Numbered from the stretch's first letter, positions 25,151 through 37,888 are shown. The stretch: DNA of 64,000 bases from Strigamia acuminata (GCA_949358305.1 OX442316.1:17050001-17114000), one strand, 5' to 3'. Translations and numbers: made by a program. Notes: generated by a model from the letters alone, not told the origin.

Positions 25151-25344
25151 CTTTTGGTCCAAAATAGGTAAGTAAGTAACCAGGTTACTGTCAGCTAATG
25201 ACAAACGATCACAAAGTGGTTGAATTCACAACCAGAATGGAGGAACATTTTCTATTTTATTATAAACTAGAAAAAAATCAGTTTTGCAGCCAATGAATTT
25301 AAATAGAGATTGACGGTCGCTATTTCCTGCAGTTATCTTAGTAT

Positions 25345-25567
25345 GCGCCCGGTAACTTGATGCTAAATTTAAACTGTACTTCCCATTCTGCGCAGACAGT
25401 TCAAATTTTGAATTTTTATTATTTTTCATTGTTAATATAATCAATTTTCTTTATTTTAGTAAAAATAAAACTTGATAAAACCTGGTAAAACAACAAGGTG
25501 TCTACAAGAATCATTTCCACTGAACAGAATGTGCGCAGTTGGAATTTAGCATCAGGATATACCGAAG
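25345..25567. mobile_element. MITE, GCATCAAGATACCGGGC family, copy 1
   Basis: The left end GCCCGGTAACTTGATGCTAA is matched by the inverse of the right end, GGAATTTAGCATCAGGATAT followed by ACCG. Two related copies occur at 30902-31099 and 46715-46937. No coding sequence. The superfamily was not determined. Confidence 0.75.
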
Positions 25568-25862
25568 TGCAAAACTAGTATAAACCTGTGCGAACACTAA
25601 ATTAAATCCATACTTTCTTAATTCGTAACTGTTACTCCCTCATACTGCTCTAAAGCAGAACAAATCAGCTGTACTCTGTCTCACTGTAAGGTTGTGACGA
25701 TGACCTTTCGATGACGCTATCCGCTCAAAATGTGTATTTTGGCATAACAAGCAAGTCTATCAATTCTAGTAGTTGAGAGATAAGTTAACAAACCTAAAGT
25801 GTGAACTGGGTAAAATAATGAAACCGGTGGTTATCAAGACATAACATATTTATTGATATCTA

Positions 25863-27286
25863 AATATAATCACCGAAAAGTGATTATATTAATCAATTTT
25901 GCATCAAATATAATTATACAATAATTATGCCGACAAATGGCCAAATTACTATCGATTAAACTATACATATAGTTGCCTGTGCGGCGCTATAATAGTATCA
26001 ATCGGCTTCGTCCTGGTAAGATGTCGTCTGAATCGGTTGATTATTTGGTCCTGGTTCGAATCTGTAATGAAAAGGTTAGTATCCGAGGACTTCCGGTTGA
26101 CTGTATCTGCATCGCCACAACCTTGGGGCGGTTATTGGTTTAAATGGCCTGTGAGAGCCATTTACCAATTGACCTCTTATAGATGTTTTAAGACATCTAT
26201 AATTGGTGTGATACGTCAAATGGTTCTTCATACGAGAGTAAACTGTTGCAAGTTTACAATCATAACTTCTGGTTCCGTGCAATGGATGCATTTATTAGAG
26301 TATTACTTTTCAGTAAATACTCGTAATAATTCTGCTTACATAAAGTTGGCAATTTAGCTACACATTTACTGGCAAGTAAATGCTAATGTAGCTAGTCTTC
26401 AGTTTTATACAGTTCTGGAAGAAGTATCCGTGTTTATGCACAATGTTGAGTTGTGACATAAACTAGCTGGGGATTTAATCTAACTAAACTTTTCCGAGTT
26501 TAGTTATTTCAACCCTAATGTTACATTTTCGACACGCTGTTCGGCAGCCGTGGTTTACTGTAACTGGCAGGCCTTGTGGAACACTTGTTGAATTATATCC
26601 GGCCCGACGGGATTCTTACTACTCATCGCCGCGACCTGATCTCCTCACGGCCACACAGCCGTCATCGGGCACCCGGACATGGAGGCATCATATCACCCAT
26701 CTCCACGTCAAGTGTACGCCGTATGTAGGTTGTCATAGGCCCGCAGTATAAGGGGCATTGACTGCGCAATCAACAGACAAGCAAGTGTCTGCGCAATCAA
26801 CATGACAACCGGAGTAGTAGAATGGGCTCAAGAAAACATATAGTCAAATATCTGGTCAAGAGCGAGTTACTTCCTGTTGCAAGGAAATATATACTCATGG
26901 TGGACAATAGCTTGACCATTGCTCCAATGAGAGCAGTGGTCCCCTGAATCCCTCCAATCACTGGTCAGAGTGATGAGATACTCAGGACACATTTCCAGTC
27001 CAGGTGGTCAACAGGAACTGGATACACAGGCCATAGCTCTCTGCTAGGTCAGGACAGGAACTGGATAGCGAGGAACACTTTTGGATTAAGTCTTTCAACT
27101 TAACCAAGGGGGGTCCGAGCTGGAAGCAGGTGCAGAGGGGTGAGTTAATCCCCTAAACCTAGTTTTGTGATAACTTGACAAGAGTTGTCACAAAACAGTT
27201 TAATATCAATATTTACTTCAATAAATAAAGATAAAGTCGATTCTCTGTCTTAAAATCACATAAAAGTTGCATTTTATGTGGTTTTA
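25863..27286. other. Field of about ten short stem-loops
   Basis: Stem-loops with perfect or near-perfect stems lie at 25863-25890 (11 bp, loop CGAAAA), 26141-26164 (8 bp) and 26178-26201 (9 bp, loop TTTAAG). Others are at 26238-26257 (7 bp, loop GTTGCA), 26292-26329 (about 16 bp with two bulges), 26355-26394 (16 bp with one 4-nt bulge, loop GGCA) and 26481-26506 (10 bp, loop TTTCCG). The last are at 27163-27195 and 27251-27286 (15 bp with one G-T pair, loop GTTGCA). The middle part, 26520-27120, is more GC-rich and mostly unstructured by eye. No open frame with a known domain was found. It may be an unknown non-autonomous element or a structured non-coding RNA locus. The boundaries are approximate. 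Confidence 0.5.
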
Positions 27287-27386
27287 CGTCAAGTGACAAA
27301 TTCTATTCGAATTTGCCGCTTTTGGTCGTCAGCGCCATCTATCGGCGAAATTGTCGTTATATCGATGAGCGACTGCATGTTTGTCA

Positions 27387-27594
27387 TAAGGTAGTAGGGA
27401 GTTCCTTTTGGCCGAGCCATTTCACTGGTGTATGTATACATAAAAGTAGGCCGAAATACCCAAAATGCACTGGATGTGCCCATGTTAAAACACAAAAAAC
27501 TACATTTCCTGGTGGTGGTATACAGGCAACAGTTGAGAGTAAACAGCCTCGGCCAATAGGAACTCCCTACTACCTTACAGTGAGACAGAGTATA
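27387..27594. mobile_element. MITE of the TACTC family, left end altered
   Basis: A perfect 19-bp inverted repeat, TAAGGTAGTAGGGAGTTCC at 27387 and its inverse ending at 27577, is followed by TTGGCCGAGCC and CTCGGCCAA. On the right the sequence continues as CAGTGAGACAGAGTATA, matching the end of the other TACTC elements. The corresponding left terminus is not preserved. Confidence 0.8.
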
Positions 27595-27710
27595 GTGTCA
27601 ACGTTGAGTGACACGACCACCTGAAGGAAACTAATTTTAAAATTAAGAAACACGCTACTTTAATTTCAGTTTGTCCGAACAGAATTTTACGCAGTTCTGA
27701 ACGTTAGCTA

Positions 27711-28084
27711 TACTCCAAACCAATACAACGTTGTCCAAACTTCTATTGGTTGAGCCGTATCACTGGTGTAGTGGCACAAAAAAATAGCCCATAACACCAG
27801 AATTGTTATCTAACTAGGCAAAACAACCAATAAAAAACTAATCCTTTGTTTACCTGCCAAAAGAAACCAACAAACATTGTTTGATTGATTGAAAAGGAAA
27901 AAAGCTTATTTCAGCAAATGAAATAAATATTTTATTACCAAATAAATAAAATCCATCATTCTAATCACTTTTTACGCTGAAATTCATTGAAAATAAACAG
28001 AACTATGTTTCCGCACAGTCCGCAGTTAGGCTTAAACCGGCTCAACCAATAGGAGTTTGGACAACATTGTATCGGTTTGGAGTA
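27711..28084. mobile_element. MITE of the TACTC family, TA target
   Basis: The TIR of about 48 bp begins TACTCCAAACCAATACAACG and is matched at the other end with a few mismatches. TA flanks both ends. The TIR contains CTATTGGTTGAGCC, the CCAAT-type block shared by the family. The interior is AT-rich and non-coding. Confidence 0.88.
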
Positions 28085-28759
28085 TATTGGTGGTTTAACA
28101 GATTAAATTATTAGAAAATAGGACTCGAGTGTGTTGTGTGTAGTCTTAAAACGTATCTTCATTGCAAAAGTCAATTCATGGTTTAAGGTGTTATGGGCAT
28201 TAAGAAGCATCTGAACTGAAGCAGAAAGCTTTAATGCCATCACAGCATTGACATTAAAGCTGATTAGTTTATAATTTGCTAGTCAGAGTTGGATTATATT
28301 TGACCAATGTATAAGTACATCGTTGAACGAGCGATTACTGAATTACTGGTAATGGTAATTAATTGAAAGTTGAATGTTTAGCATAAAATTATGGGGATTT
28401 TAGAGAATTGAATTAATTCTTCGATATTATTCATTGCATAAAGTATGTTTTGCATTCGAGATAGAAGATTTTATTTTTTTTTACATACATTTAAGTATGC
28501 TATGAGGGAATCATTAGCTTCTTAAGTGATTTTTATTTTGCATTACATTTTATCTGGAAGGAGTTGCTATCGGTTTAAACATCGTAAAGTTTGAAAATGA
28601 TTAATTTGAGTTTTGTACAACCCAGGGCTCCCGGCACAGCCGAGTTATCGAGATTGGTGGATTAATAATTAATAGTTGTGACCTTAAACTTAAGCTACTG
28701 GCTGATTGTTACGCAGAATAAAAGGGGAGACTACACAAGGAACAAAAGGTAACATCGTT

Positions 28760-29030
28760 TACTGTACCGCCCCGTTTAATGTCCCGGGCGCCTACATGAA
28801 ACCCGGCGCTTATTTGGGCCTGGTGCATAAGCGAAAAATGACAGGTTTTTGGCAAAAATGGTGATTTTTCCGTTAAAATCACCGATTTTTTGCAAAAAAA
28901 TCGGTGATTTTACTGGACCCGGCGCTTATTCGGTGCCGGCGCCAATTCCTGGGATTGCCGCTGATTGCCCGGTGGTTAAACGGGACCGGCGACCAAATAA
29001 ACCCCGGCTATAATACGGGGCGCTATGGTA
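28760..29030. mobile_element. MITE with GC-rich ends, related to the 19368 element
   Basis: The left end, TACTGTACCGCCCCGTTTAA, and the inverse of the right end, TACCATAGCGCCCCGTATTA, align. The interior repeats CCCGGCGCTTATT-like motifs in both orientations. Its centre is a strong hairpin at about 28874-28913 (AAAATCACCGATTTTT and its inverse). A pogo/Tigger type is inferred from the resemblance to 19368-19692. Confidence 0.75.
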
Positions 29031-29199
29031 TGCGTTGTTTGAAGTGGAAAATTGTAAATAGTAAGTTTTGATGGCGGGGTACGACAATCAAAATCTGCAT
29101 GACAGAGATTCGAATCTTTCAGGTATGTTTGGGATTTGATAGATTCGCACAGATTTGGAAAGATCTGCAGGGATTCATTCAACACATGTTTCCTTAATA

Positions 29200-29395
29200 C
29201 AGTAGTGTCGATTATCCGAACGTCGGTTATGCGAACGACCGGTCATTAGAACAGCGGTTTTTCGATTTTTTAATCAATTTTTTATTTTTATGTTCAGTAC
29301 AGTACACACATACACCTAATGTCCAATTATGCGAGCAGATCGATTTTATGAACACCAATGTCCCCCGATCAGTTTGGATAATTGATTCGCTACTG
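29200..29395. mobile_element. pogo/Tigger-like MITE, TA target
   Basis: The left end is CAGTAGTGTCGATTATCCGA. The right end inverse is CAGTAGCGAATCAATTATCC. TA flanks both ends. CAGT termini followed by TTATCCGAAC are typical of pogo-type elements. It is 196 bp and carries no transposase. Confidence 0.85.
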
Positions 29396-29868
29396 TAATG
29401 GAAAAGTCCCTTTGGTTGCGTATTTTCTAGCATTTGCAAGGCATTTGCAAGGCCCTAGGCATATGTGGGCAAGTGTATAAAACATCACGTAGGCTACTAA
29501 TGTCAATGAAATGTGCATCTTAATAAGATTTACTTTTTAATAACGTTCCTTGATGTTGGTAAAATATGATGCGACCACCGCTTTGCCCCTAAAAGAGAGA
29601 GGGCTTAGGCAAAAACCTAGCTTACTAGGTCAATCAACCGAAATGGCGGGCAGGTTTTTCGGATCAGGAATGACGTCATAACATTGAAATAGCAAAGCTG
29701 GAATAGCAACCTGTGTGTAGCATTGCGCGTGATCTACAGGGCGATGCGAAATCGCGGTATGTGTGCGCCCAGCATAAAAGTATGACTGCAGGAAAAAGCC
29801 TAGCTTGCTTACCCTTAAAAGCCTGAAGCTCTAGGCAAGAGTCTAGCTTGTCTATCCTTAAAAATGCT

Positions 29869-29973
29869 ATCGTATTTCTTCGATTCTAGGATGTCATCGA
29901 TTGTAAGACGTATTCAGCTTTTAGAGATGTTTATATGGGGAAAAAGTGTGTCTTAGAATCGAAGAAATACGGT
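29869..29973. mobile_element. Short MITE with CGTATTTCTTCGATTCTA ends
   Basis: CGTATTTCTTCGATTCTA on the left is matched by TTAGAATCGAAGAAATACGG on the right. It is only about 105 bp. The ends resemble those of the CCGTATTTT families at 35665, 39003 and 40975. Confidence 0.75.
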
Positions 29974-30901
29974 GTTAATGGCGTTTGTAGGTAAGGCTCG
30001 TTTAAAAAAGGATGATTGAGAAGGGATTGATGATGAGAGCGAGGAATAAATATGCGCTCGGGTAATCGAAGTATGGAATCCCGAAGAATGATTGATAGGC
30101 GGGGAGGGCGCGACGCGCGGCGATGATTAGATCATTGAATTGTGAAACGGACAGCGAATAATAGACGTGAATGAATAAGTGGAGCATGTGCACGTCAAGT
30201 GCATTGGATAATGAGCTGTTGCTAAGTTCATTGTAGCATGCGGCGAGATTAGAATAATAATTGGTGTAAACTGCGATGGGCGAGAGTGTCTCGGTGACAC
30301 GATGAAAGCGGCATTTAAATTCAATCGAGCCGGAGCCGGAGCCGGAGCTGGAGCCGGAGTGAGCCCGATGCCGGTGTTGCCGAGTTGGCAACGAACCAGT
30401 ATCAAAACACGTGGTAATATTGATTTGAGAATTACTACACAAATGATCTAAGTCGAGAGTTTTCACGAGTCAACTTAAAAGCTCATATTTGCTCGTAATG
30501 AGAGAGAAAACGGAGCAATTGTGATTTTTCACGAGATAAGAAGAAGCGGGCGGCAGAAGCGCTCGATTGCTATTTGCGAATATACGTGCTTCGCTTTACT
30601 TGACTCCCTCTCGCGTTTTATGGTCGTGTGCTTTGCTTGCGTAGGATAAATCGTGCAGTTTTATCGTCTTTAAAAGAATTTGCGTCAATATTGACCATGC
30701 TGAATTGAAACGGTTCTAATTTCAGTTCCAAATTGCCGTTCAAAACTCAACATCTGCGTCGCTGCATTAGAATTAGCTGCGAGCGAATATTAAATTACCG
30801 CAGATATCAACTTGTTTTTAATCTTGCTATTTTTCTTCTAATAAGTGATTTTAACTCAACATAATTTGGTTTTACACTTTTTGGTTTACACTATGCAGTT
30901 T

Positions 30902-31099
30902 GCTCCTGGTATCTTGATGCTAAATTATTTAATTCCGATGTTAAGTCTAACATTAGGCCTAATAATGGTAGAAAATAAACAACAATAAACTCGTTAGCAA
31001 TATTTTTTGCTTGCAACAAGCTTGCCAATCGCCATGTTAAATGTGTGCGCAGAATGTGATGCGCATCAGTTTGAATTTGGCATTAAGATACTGGGCGCG
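30902..31099. mobile_element. MITE, GCATCAAGATACCGGGC family, copy 2
   Basis: The left end CTGGTATCTTGATGCTAAAT and the inverse of the right end, CAGTATCTTAATGCCAAATT, form the TIRs. The interior (ATTAGGCCTAATAATGG and CAATAAACTCGTTAGCAA) is shared in opposite orientation with the copy near 46715. Confidence 0.78.
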
Positions 31100-31322
31100 A
31101 GCTGAAGTAGGAAACGAGCAATAAAAAGTGTTTGCATGCAGCAAATCGGAATCATTTCAATTCTTGCTGACTAACGTTTGTGATGGCAAGATTTAATTTA
31201 AAATTTTAATAGTTTTCTGATTGGCCGGACCGGTGGTTCCCAAAATTCCGAAATGCATTTTCTTTGCGACTACTGACTACTGATTACGTGTGCAATGTGC
31301 GAATACATGCAGCCTAAAATAT

Positions 31323-32430
31323 TACCATATTTCTTAGATTGCATGATGCACCTTTTCTGCCATAAACAGCTCTAAATTCTACAAATGGGCACTGTAGTAA
31401 CGGGGGAGGGGGTTGTTTATTGTGTTTTTACTGTTGATGGGAATTGTTTTCTATCGTGGCATTGTAAATCCCCATCAGGCCATCACCATTTATGTCCCTG
31501 GTGCTGGTTTCTATTTCCGTTTCGAGGATTGTTCTCTTAGACGTAGTTCTACGTCAAAACTGGGTGCGTTGTACAATCAATGCGAAATTGCGTTCGAATT
31601 GATGAGAACGGGACAATTTTGCGCGTGAAAGTTCGTGTGGCAACCCTTCGCACGCGAAATTTCAGAGTATACTCCGGCTCACCGTAAGAGACACACTACT
31701 AACACCAGTTCCTATTGGCCGCCTATTCACTGGTGTAGGGCTACATAAAAGTAGGCCAAAATACAAAAGCTTGAGTTACGGGAAGCCATTTTGTGTCCAG
31801 ACATAACAATCAAAATACATTTGAAAACAACCAGCTGGAGAAAGCAACCGAAAAATTTAACGAACTAAACAATCATGTATTTTGAAGTTAAAACATAAAA
31901 CATTTCTTCCAGACTTTTTAAAATATTTTATTATTACATATAAGACAATTCACATCATTACAAACGCCTAAAATAATCAAAGTAATTAAAATCAAAACAA
32001 ACCTACTTTTCCTGGTAGAATAATACAGGCAACAGTAAGGAGTAAATAGGCTCGGCTCAAGTGACCTTGGGCTCGGCCAATAGGAACAGGTGTTAGTAGT
32101 GTGTCTCTTACGGTGAGCCGGAGTATAGACTTGAAGTCTACTTTTTCGCTTCGCTTGGAAAGTTTGCACGCGTTGGCCAATGACAGACGAGATAGCGTAT
32201 GTTGTCACCAACTTCACAATTGAAAGGAGACTTCACTTCATCACTTCTCTTTGCTTCATTGAGAACATGAGAAGCAAATTTTTTCATGTGAATTTTTGGG
32301 CGGGACCATTTCGCGTGCTGAATTTCGCAACAATGTAAACGAGTCTTTAGAATGTACAACTCACTTCCCCCATGTAAAAACGGTGTTTATATTACAATTA
32401 ATGGCAACTTAGAATTGAAGAAATACGGTA
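31323..32430. mobile_element. Possible outer MITE interrupted by a TACTC element
   Basis: The left end TACCATATTTCTTAGATT and the inverse of the right end, TACCGTATTTCTTCAATT, look like the CCGTATTTCTT family. The element at 31680-32125 lies inside. The support is only the ends, which have several mismatches. Confidence 0.4.
31680..32125. mobile_element. MITE of the TACTC family with long TIRs
   Basis: The TIR begins TACTCCGGCTCACCGTAAGA and stays matched for about 55 bp, through CACACTACTAACACC and GTTCCTATTGGCCG. TA flanks both ends. 446 bp, non-coding. It is the best preserved of the family except for the foldback at 59375. Confidence 0.92.
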
Positions 32431-32548
32431 GTTTAGAAACGATGAAACGCAGTTTGTGCAAACTTACTAGCCCCGAACACTTCCTGCGGATGGTGAGTTC
32501 AGTCCCAATTGTGTGCTCACAGGGCCATCTTATCCATGAGGCCAACTA

Positions 32549-32942
32549 TACTCTGGCTCACTGTAACTTGGGCTTATTTTCTATTGGCTGAGCCTTTTCA
32601 CTTGTGTAGTGATACCAAAAAATAGATCAAAAGAGTGGCTGACATTTTGAATGTTATCCAGGCAAAACAACCAATAAAAAAAAATAGAAAATTGTTTACT
32701 TTCCTGAAAAAGCAAGCAATAAACTTAATAAACATGAATGTTGTAATAAAGCAGCATAAATCTTTATTTTATGACTTGAAGATATTTTCTTAGAAAATAC
32801 AAACATTATTACATCATTTCAATGATTAAAATTATCAAACAAATTTAAAACCAAACTGAACTATTTTTCCTGGTGGTAGCACACAGACCGCAGTTAGGAG
32901 TAATGAGGCTCAGCCAATGGGAAATAGGACCAAGTTACAGTA
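32549..32942. mobile_element. MITE of the TACTC family, right tip deleted
   Basis: The left end TACTCTGGCTCACTGTAACT is matched on the right by AAGTTACAGTA; the GAGCCAGA segment expected at the tip is missing. CTATTGGCTGAGCC and its inverse GGCTCAGCCAATGGG are conserved. TA flanks. Confidence 0.85.
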
Positions 32943-35664
32943 TAGCCCTATGAAAGTGTTAGGGCTTACGAACTAAGGATTTTATACTTGCAGGGGTTCA
33001 GGGATGTTCATTTTGCTTTCAAGATTAATAAAAAAAATTGTAAGACATACGTTCAAAGTGTCTAGGACCCACGAAGGTCTTAAAATGGCTCTGCGTGCTT
33101 CGCAATAACTGAATGCTTCATGTATGAGTTGACATATGTTGTAAGTATCCAGAGAGCAAATAATATGAAATTTGATGGACATCAATTGTTGACTGAGGTC
33201 TAGATGTATCCAAATTGATGGCATGGGTTGTCGAAAAGAAGAGAAGATTTTATTGCATTAAAAATTGATTTTAATGGACAAGAATGATGAATTGAATGGA
33301 TGGAAAATTCTGTTAGTGCCCAAACGCAACTTTAAGCCAAATATGAAAAAAGTTAATGAAATGAATGCGGTAGGTGGTCCCACCTTATTAGTCATGAAAT
33401 ATGAGACTATTTAGTAAAAGTTTTAAGAGGCGGTTTTGGTATGCTGGCTTGTGTTAACTTAGTGCATAATGAAATTTGATTTACAAATTGTGAATTTTGC
33501 CGCATTGCTGCAATAAACTTAATGCAACTATCAACTTTTTATACACTAAACGTCCATTGAATGAAAATTAGGTGCCTTCAATTTCATTTAGGCAACTTAT
33601 TGCTTAGCTGGCTTAAAGTGGCAAGGACACAAACTCTTTTAGTAGTGACTTTTGTCGTTTTATTGTTACCCACTGGAGCTGTCAAATGCAGCAAAGTAGG
33701 AGCCAATTATTCCTTAAAAGAGGAAAACTTAAGGTTAAAGTCATTTGAACTAAACAACATTTTTAGTCGACGTATTTAAACAAGCGGTACCAACTTAAAA
33801 ATATTCCTAAAGCTAAAAATAATAATTTTATTCTTTGACTATTTCATGTTTATGAAGAAATTTAACCGATTCGGTATTTGTTGAAAGAGTATGACAAAAA
33901 TAATTGAGATTGCATTCAAAATGAAATTTTGTTTAGATTTTTTTAAAAAAAATTTAAAAGTGTTTGTTATGACGTTTAAGGAAAATACTTGGAATTTCAG
34001 AAAAAAAACTTTTGTTAGTTTTTGAGAAAAGAAATAAAAACACTTGTCACGCGCATGGTTTTTACCCTCCATTTTAAATTTTGAATTTTTTCCAATTTTC
34101 CTTTAAATTTCTATTTTATTTTTATTCCATTTATCTCTATTTAATTTTACCGACTCATCCTTTGTAATTTATGCGCAGAAAGTTCTTTGCGCATACAATT
34201 AACTGCAATTTTAAACATGCTTTCTAGAGTTTCTAAATTTATTGCAGTTAAACAGCTTTCTAAGCAACTTTCCTCGCTTAAACGGCTGTCTAAAATATGC
34301 GTTTAGACTGGTTTAGAATGAACGAAGATAGACCACACTTTTGGAATGCAGCTAGTGTTTTTTCTTCTAATTAAACCAATACGTTGTTTCACTTTAATGG
34401 GTGTCTAAACAACAGTTTAATGAGAAAAAAGAATTCTTTTCCTTGTAACCTTTAAGTATCCAATTAAAATCGGAGATGGATTGCAGCGAGTGTAGAAATA
34501 AGGGAGACGAAGAGTAAATATATTTTTACATTTACAAAACCAAGTTGTTGTTTATTTTCCAACATCTCATGTGGTTTCCGTTGGACGTGTAAAACTTGGT
34601 TAATGCCAGGAAGGCTGAAAGTGAAGCTGTGGCTGACATTCTCTACATTCTAAGTGTGTTTTCACTTCTGCTGCTGCAACTCTCAACGTGTAATAGTCTT
34701 CAACTTAAAGTTGATACAAAAAAGAGAACACTTGGCTGCATTGTAAAATCTCATTCCAGCTTTTGGTCTAAACAGAATTCAATTTAAAAGCAAAGTAGAA
34801 GGATATTTCCAACATTGGGACATAATTTCGCAGAAAAATGCTCGCAAATTGTTGGAGTAACTTTAAAGAAGAGAAAGAAAAAACTTAGTAAATTTAATCC
34901 TGCGTGTGGACTTTGCTTTCAATAGAAGTTTGCAAGTAAAAGGCTTAGTGCATGGTCTAACAAACCTGTAGGCAAAAAATAAATAAATAAATAAATAGCA
35001 ACTTTTCTTTTATCTAGCTTGGGGATGTGGGTATATTTGTTAAGAATAATTGGACACAGTTTGTTCTGGACCCATTCTGCAGACAACTATGCTGTAGGCC
35101 CACAAAGTAATTTTAATTAAATCTTACCATAAAAAACACTCATTAGTGAATTCTTGCCTTTTCCACAAGACCCATTAAAGAAGCATAAAGGAAAAGACTT
35201 TGGTATAATCAATGAACTCTGGCCAGCACACACTCATTTCTCATCCTTATGTGAAATTACAACTAATTATGACTTGGGACCGAAGAAGTGATGTGTTGTG
35301 AAGATTTGGGAACGGCATTGAATTGTGGGCCAACTCTGAGTTAATTCAACTTTAATGAGGTGCGTTTATATTTCGTGGTTTTAATTAGTTTAAAACAAAA
35401 GAAGAAACACAGTAGTTTTGTTGTAGAGGATGTTTTTAGGGTTTTAGTTGGTTTTGTGGTGACATTTTGGGGTGCTACAGGTGTTTTGGGTTGGGTTTGG
35501 CAATTTTGTTTTGCGTCGAGTGGAATTCATAGTTTCGGTGAAATAGGATGACTGATTTTCATTGGAAGAAGATTTGGGGTTTAAAATACGGTTCAAAAAT
35601 ATATTTTACAATATATTGCTTTTTATTTAGTGCATTACAAAATGTATAGAATTTTGTGGAATTA

Positions 35665-35958
35665 AGTACTGTATTTTATCGATTAAGAGCCGCGGCTCTT
35701 ATTCAAAACTGTCATTTTTGTCAGCAATTAAAATTTCGGTTTTTCGTTTTTTACATTTGTTTAATGTAACAAATGAAGTCTGAGCGTCACGAACGAAGCC
35801 TACGTTCATCGTTCGTGAGGTTAAATACGGAAACAATACCGTACTTACACTATTTTTATATCGTATAGTCTTAAACTGTAAGGGAAAAATGCATCCGCAA
35901 ACTCTCTATTATTGGTGTTTCAGCCACGAGGGCGACTCTTAATCGGTAAAATACGGTA
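35665..35958. mobile_element. CCGTATTTT-family MITE carrying a solo end of another element
   Basis: The left end is GTATTTTATCGATTAAGAG; the right end is CTCTTAATCGGTAAAATACG. Inside, 35836-35916 matches the end of the GAGAGTTTGCGGG family in inverse orientation. The intact-looking relative at 39003 lacks this block. Confidence 0.8.
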
Positions 35959-36803
35959 TATGATTTGTACATTAATAATACATAATAATAATACATAATA
36001 TTGGGAATACATTTTGTAATTTATTTTACAAAATGTATTATTATTTCCAAACCAATAGCACGCAAAAATATAATACAAAATGCATTCTCGCGAAACCCAA
36101 TACGTTGGAAAATGATTTTAATGTATTTTGGAACCACAAGGAAAGCGATATCTGTTTTTTCATTTATTGCTGATATTTTAAATAAATAATATTGAATCAG
36201 TTTGAAAATTCAATTGGACATTATTTGAGTGGTATATTTAGTAATTCTAAAAAGGGGAAATATTAGAAGTTAATTATTGTTCAAATTTTTCTTAATCCTA
36301 GAGACTTTTTGGACGCAATATAGACTAACGCCCGGTGTATGGTTTTTGGTGTTTCTATAAACAATAAAAACAACTCCAGCGTGGTTTGTTTTTGCAGTTT
36401 TAATGATTATTTATCGCTGTTTTCGGCATCTGATCTGTTCACACAAACACAAAAAAAAAAAAAAACAGCAAAAATGGAAACTCCCAATGTGCCCGTAGTA
36501 TTTTAAAGGTCAAGTGCACGAAGGAAAAAAGAAAACCTATACCCAGAAATTCTCCTGCAATAATAAACTTTGAATCTAGATCCCTACAGGCAAGCAAATA
36601 AAAACACAACTGACAAATAAACGTGGTAGCGAAGGGAAAAAGCATTCGGCGATAACCACGGGGAACAACATAATTGGATATTGTTTCCCAACGCGCCTTT
36701 TGCTTGAAAAAAAGAAAGATCTATCAATATTTATTGCTAAATTTGAATTAATGGACTCTTTTTTATATATTTATTTATTTTTTTTCTTATTTTCTTTTCT
36801 CAG

Positions 36804-36910
36804 GTCACCGTTACGAATACAATAACGGACAGCTGGAACAAATCGATGACAAGTCGGGTCAATGGTTTGGGGCCACGATTCACAGCTCGGGCCCCAACGG
36901 AGTTATTGTG
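36804..36910 (+). CDS. Integrin alpha subunit, coding exon 3
   Basis: The acceptor is TTTTCTCAG and the donor GTAAGTGC. The first two bases complete the Gly started in exon 2, and the frame reads HRYEYNNGQLEQIDDKSGQ, then WFGATIHSSGPNGVIV. DDKSGQWFGAT followed by a short loop and VIV is the usual approach to the conserved ACAPRY segment, which would open the next exon. The exon is 107 bp and ends in phase 0. No continuing exon was found between here and the window end. Confidence 0.93.
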
Positions 36911-37888
36911 GTAAGTGCAAATCCTTTATTATTATTGAAACGTGTTTTTTTGTGCTGTTAAGTGCGTTTTTATGGGGGTGTTGAAAGAAATAATTGCTTG
37001 TATGAGTGGTCTCGTAGGTGTTAAACGCAGCGCTTATTTAAATGCAATTAAGCGGCTCTGGTGTAAAACAGTTGTTGCGGGCAAGCGTCGTTTGAGCCGA
37101 TAATTTTAACGCGGCGCGAATAAAGTGTACATCTGGAGCATTTGATGCCATAATTGAGAAAAGGGTGTTAACTATTTTACGAGGCGCCACTTGCGTTTTA
37201 AACGAGTGTGCAACGCTGGCCGACACCGCGTTGTGTAGCTTGATACTCGTGCGAAGGGATTTTGTGCTCACGCAACGGCGCCTCTGTTGATGAGATGAAG
37301 AAGTTGGGTTTGGTCGGCCTGCAGGTGATGGCTCGCTGTAATCTCGCGTCCGTCAGTTTGCGGTTAACCCCCGGTCCGCCTGTCGTGCCTGTTGGGAGTC
37401 GCTTTCTTGTTGGACGTGGACAGTGGAGTGAGAATGGTGCAGTTTTGTGATTGTGGCTATGGCAACGGGGAGATGGAGTTTGAGAATTGGAGTAATTTGA
37501 CTGCGGGATTGCTCGGACTGGGGTGGCTAAAAGTGTTGTCAGTTTGGATTTGGAACTGGCGTTGGATGGATCGTAATCTGAGGAACCCCTCCACGCTCTT
37601 GATGATATGTTGGAGGAACCATTTTTGTTTTTAACTGGGGTGTTTTGTTATTTTTGGGTCTGAAATTTCGTGTTTTTTTTTTATGATGAATAAATTGGTG
37701 TAATTTCAATATAAAATTGAAGGGATTAAAGAGATTTATTTTAATATGCTCTCGATGAATAACTCAGTAAATGTTTGTTACTAAGAAATGCAGAAATGTT
37801 GTTGTTTCTGAATTATGCCGTTAATTAATTTTGAATGTCAATAAAATTAATGAGTAATAATTTTTATTTAAAAAAAATATTGTTGTTA

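Larger units (their letters stand above)
23467..36803 (+). other. Integrin alpha intron 2
   Basis: A 13.3-kb phase-1 intron rich in transposon remnants between 24.8 and 33.0 kb, listed individually. It also has a stem-loop-rich tract at 25863-27286. The stretches 23470-24800, 30000-30890 and 33000-35660 show no element or gene beyond low-complexity sequence, apart from a GAGCCG-type hexamer run at about 30329-30358. Confidence 0.75.

Noticed and set aside
25863-27286. Nuclear copy of mitochondrial DNA as the source of the stem-loops
   Set aside because: No mitochondrial protein frame, rRNA core motif or complete tRNA could be recognised, though I could not run a search.
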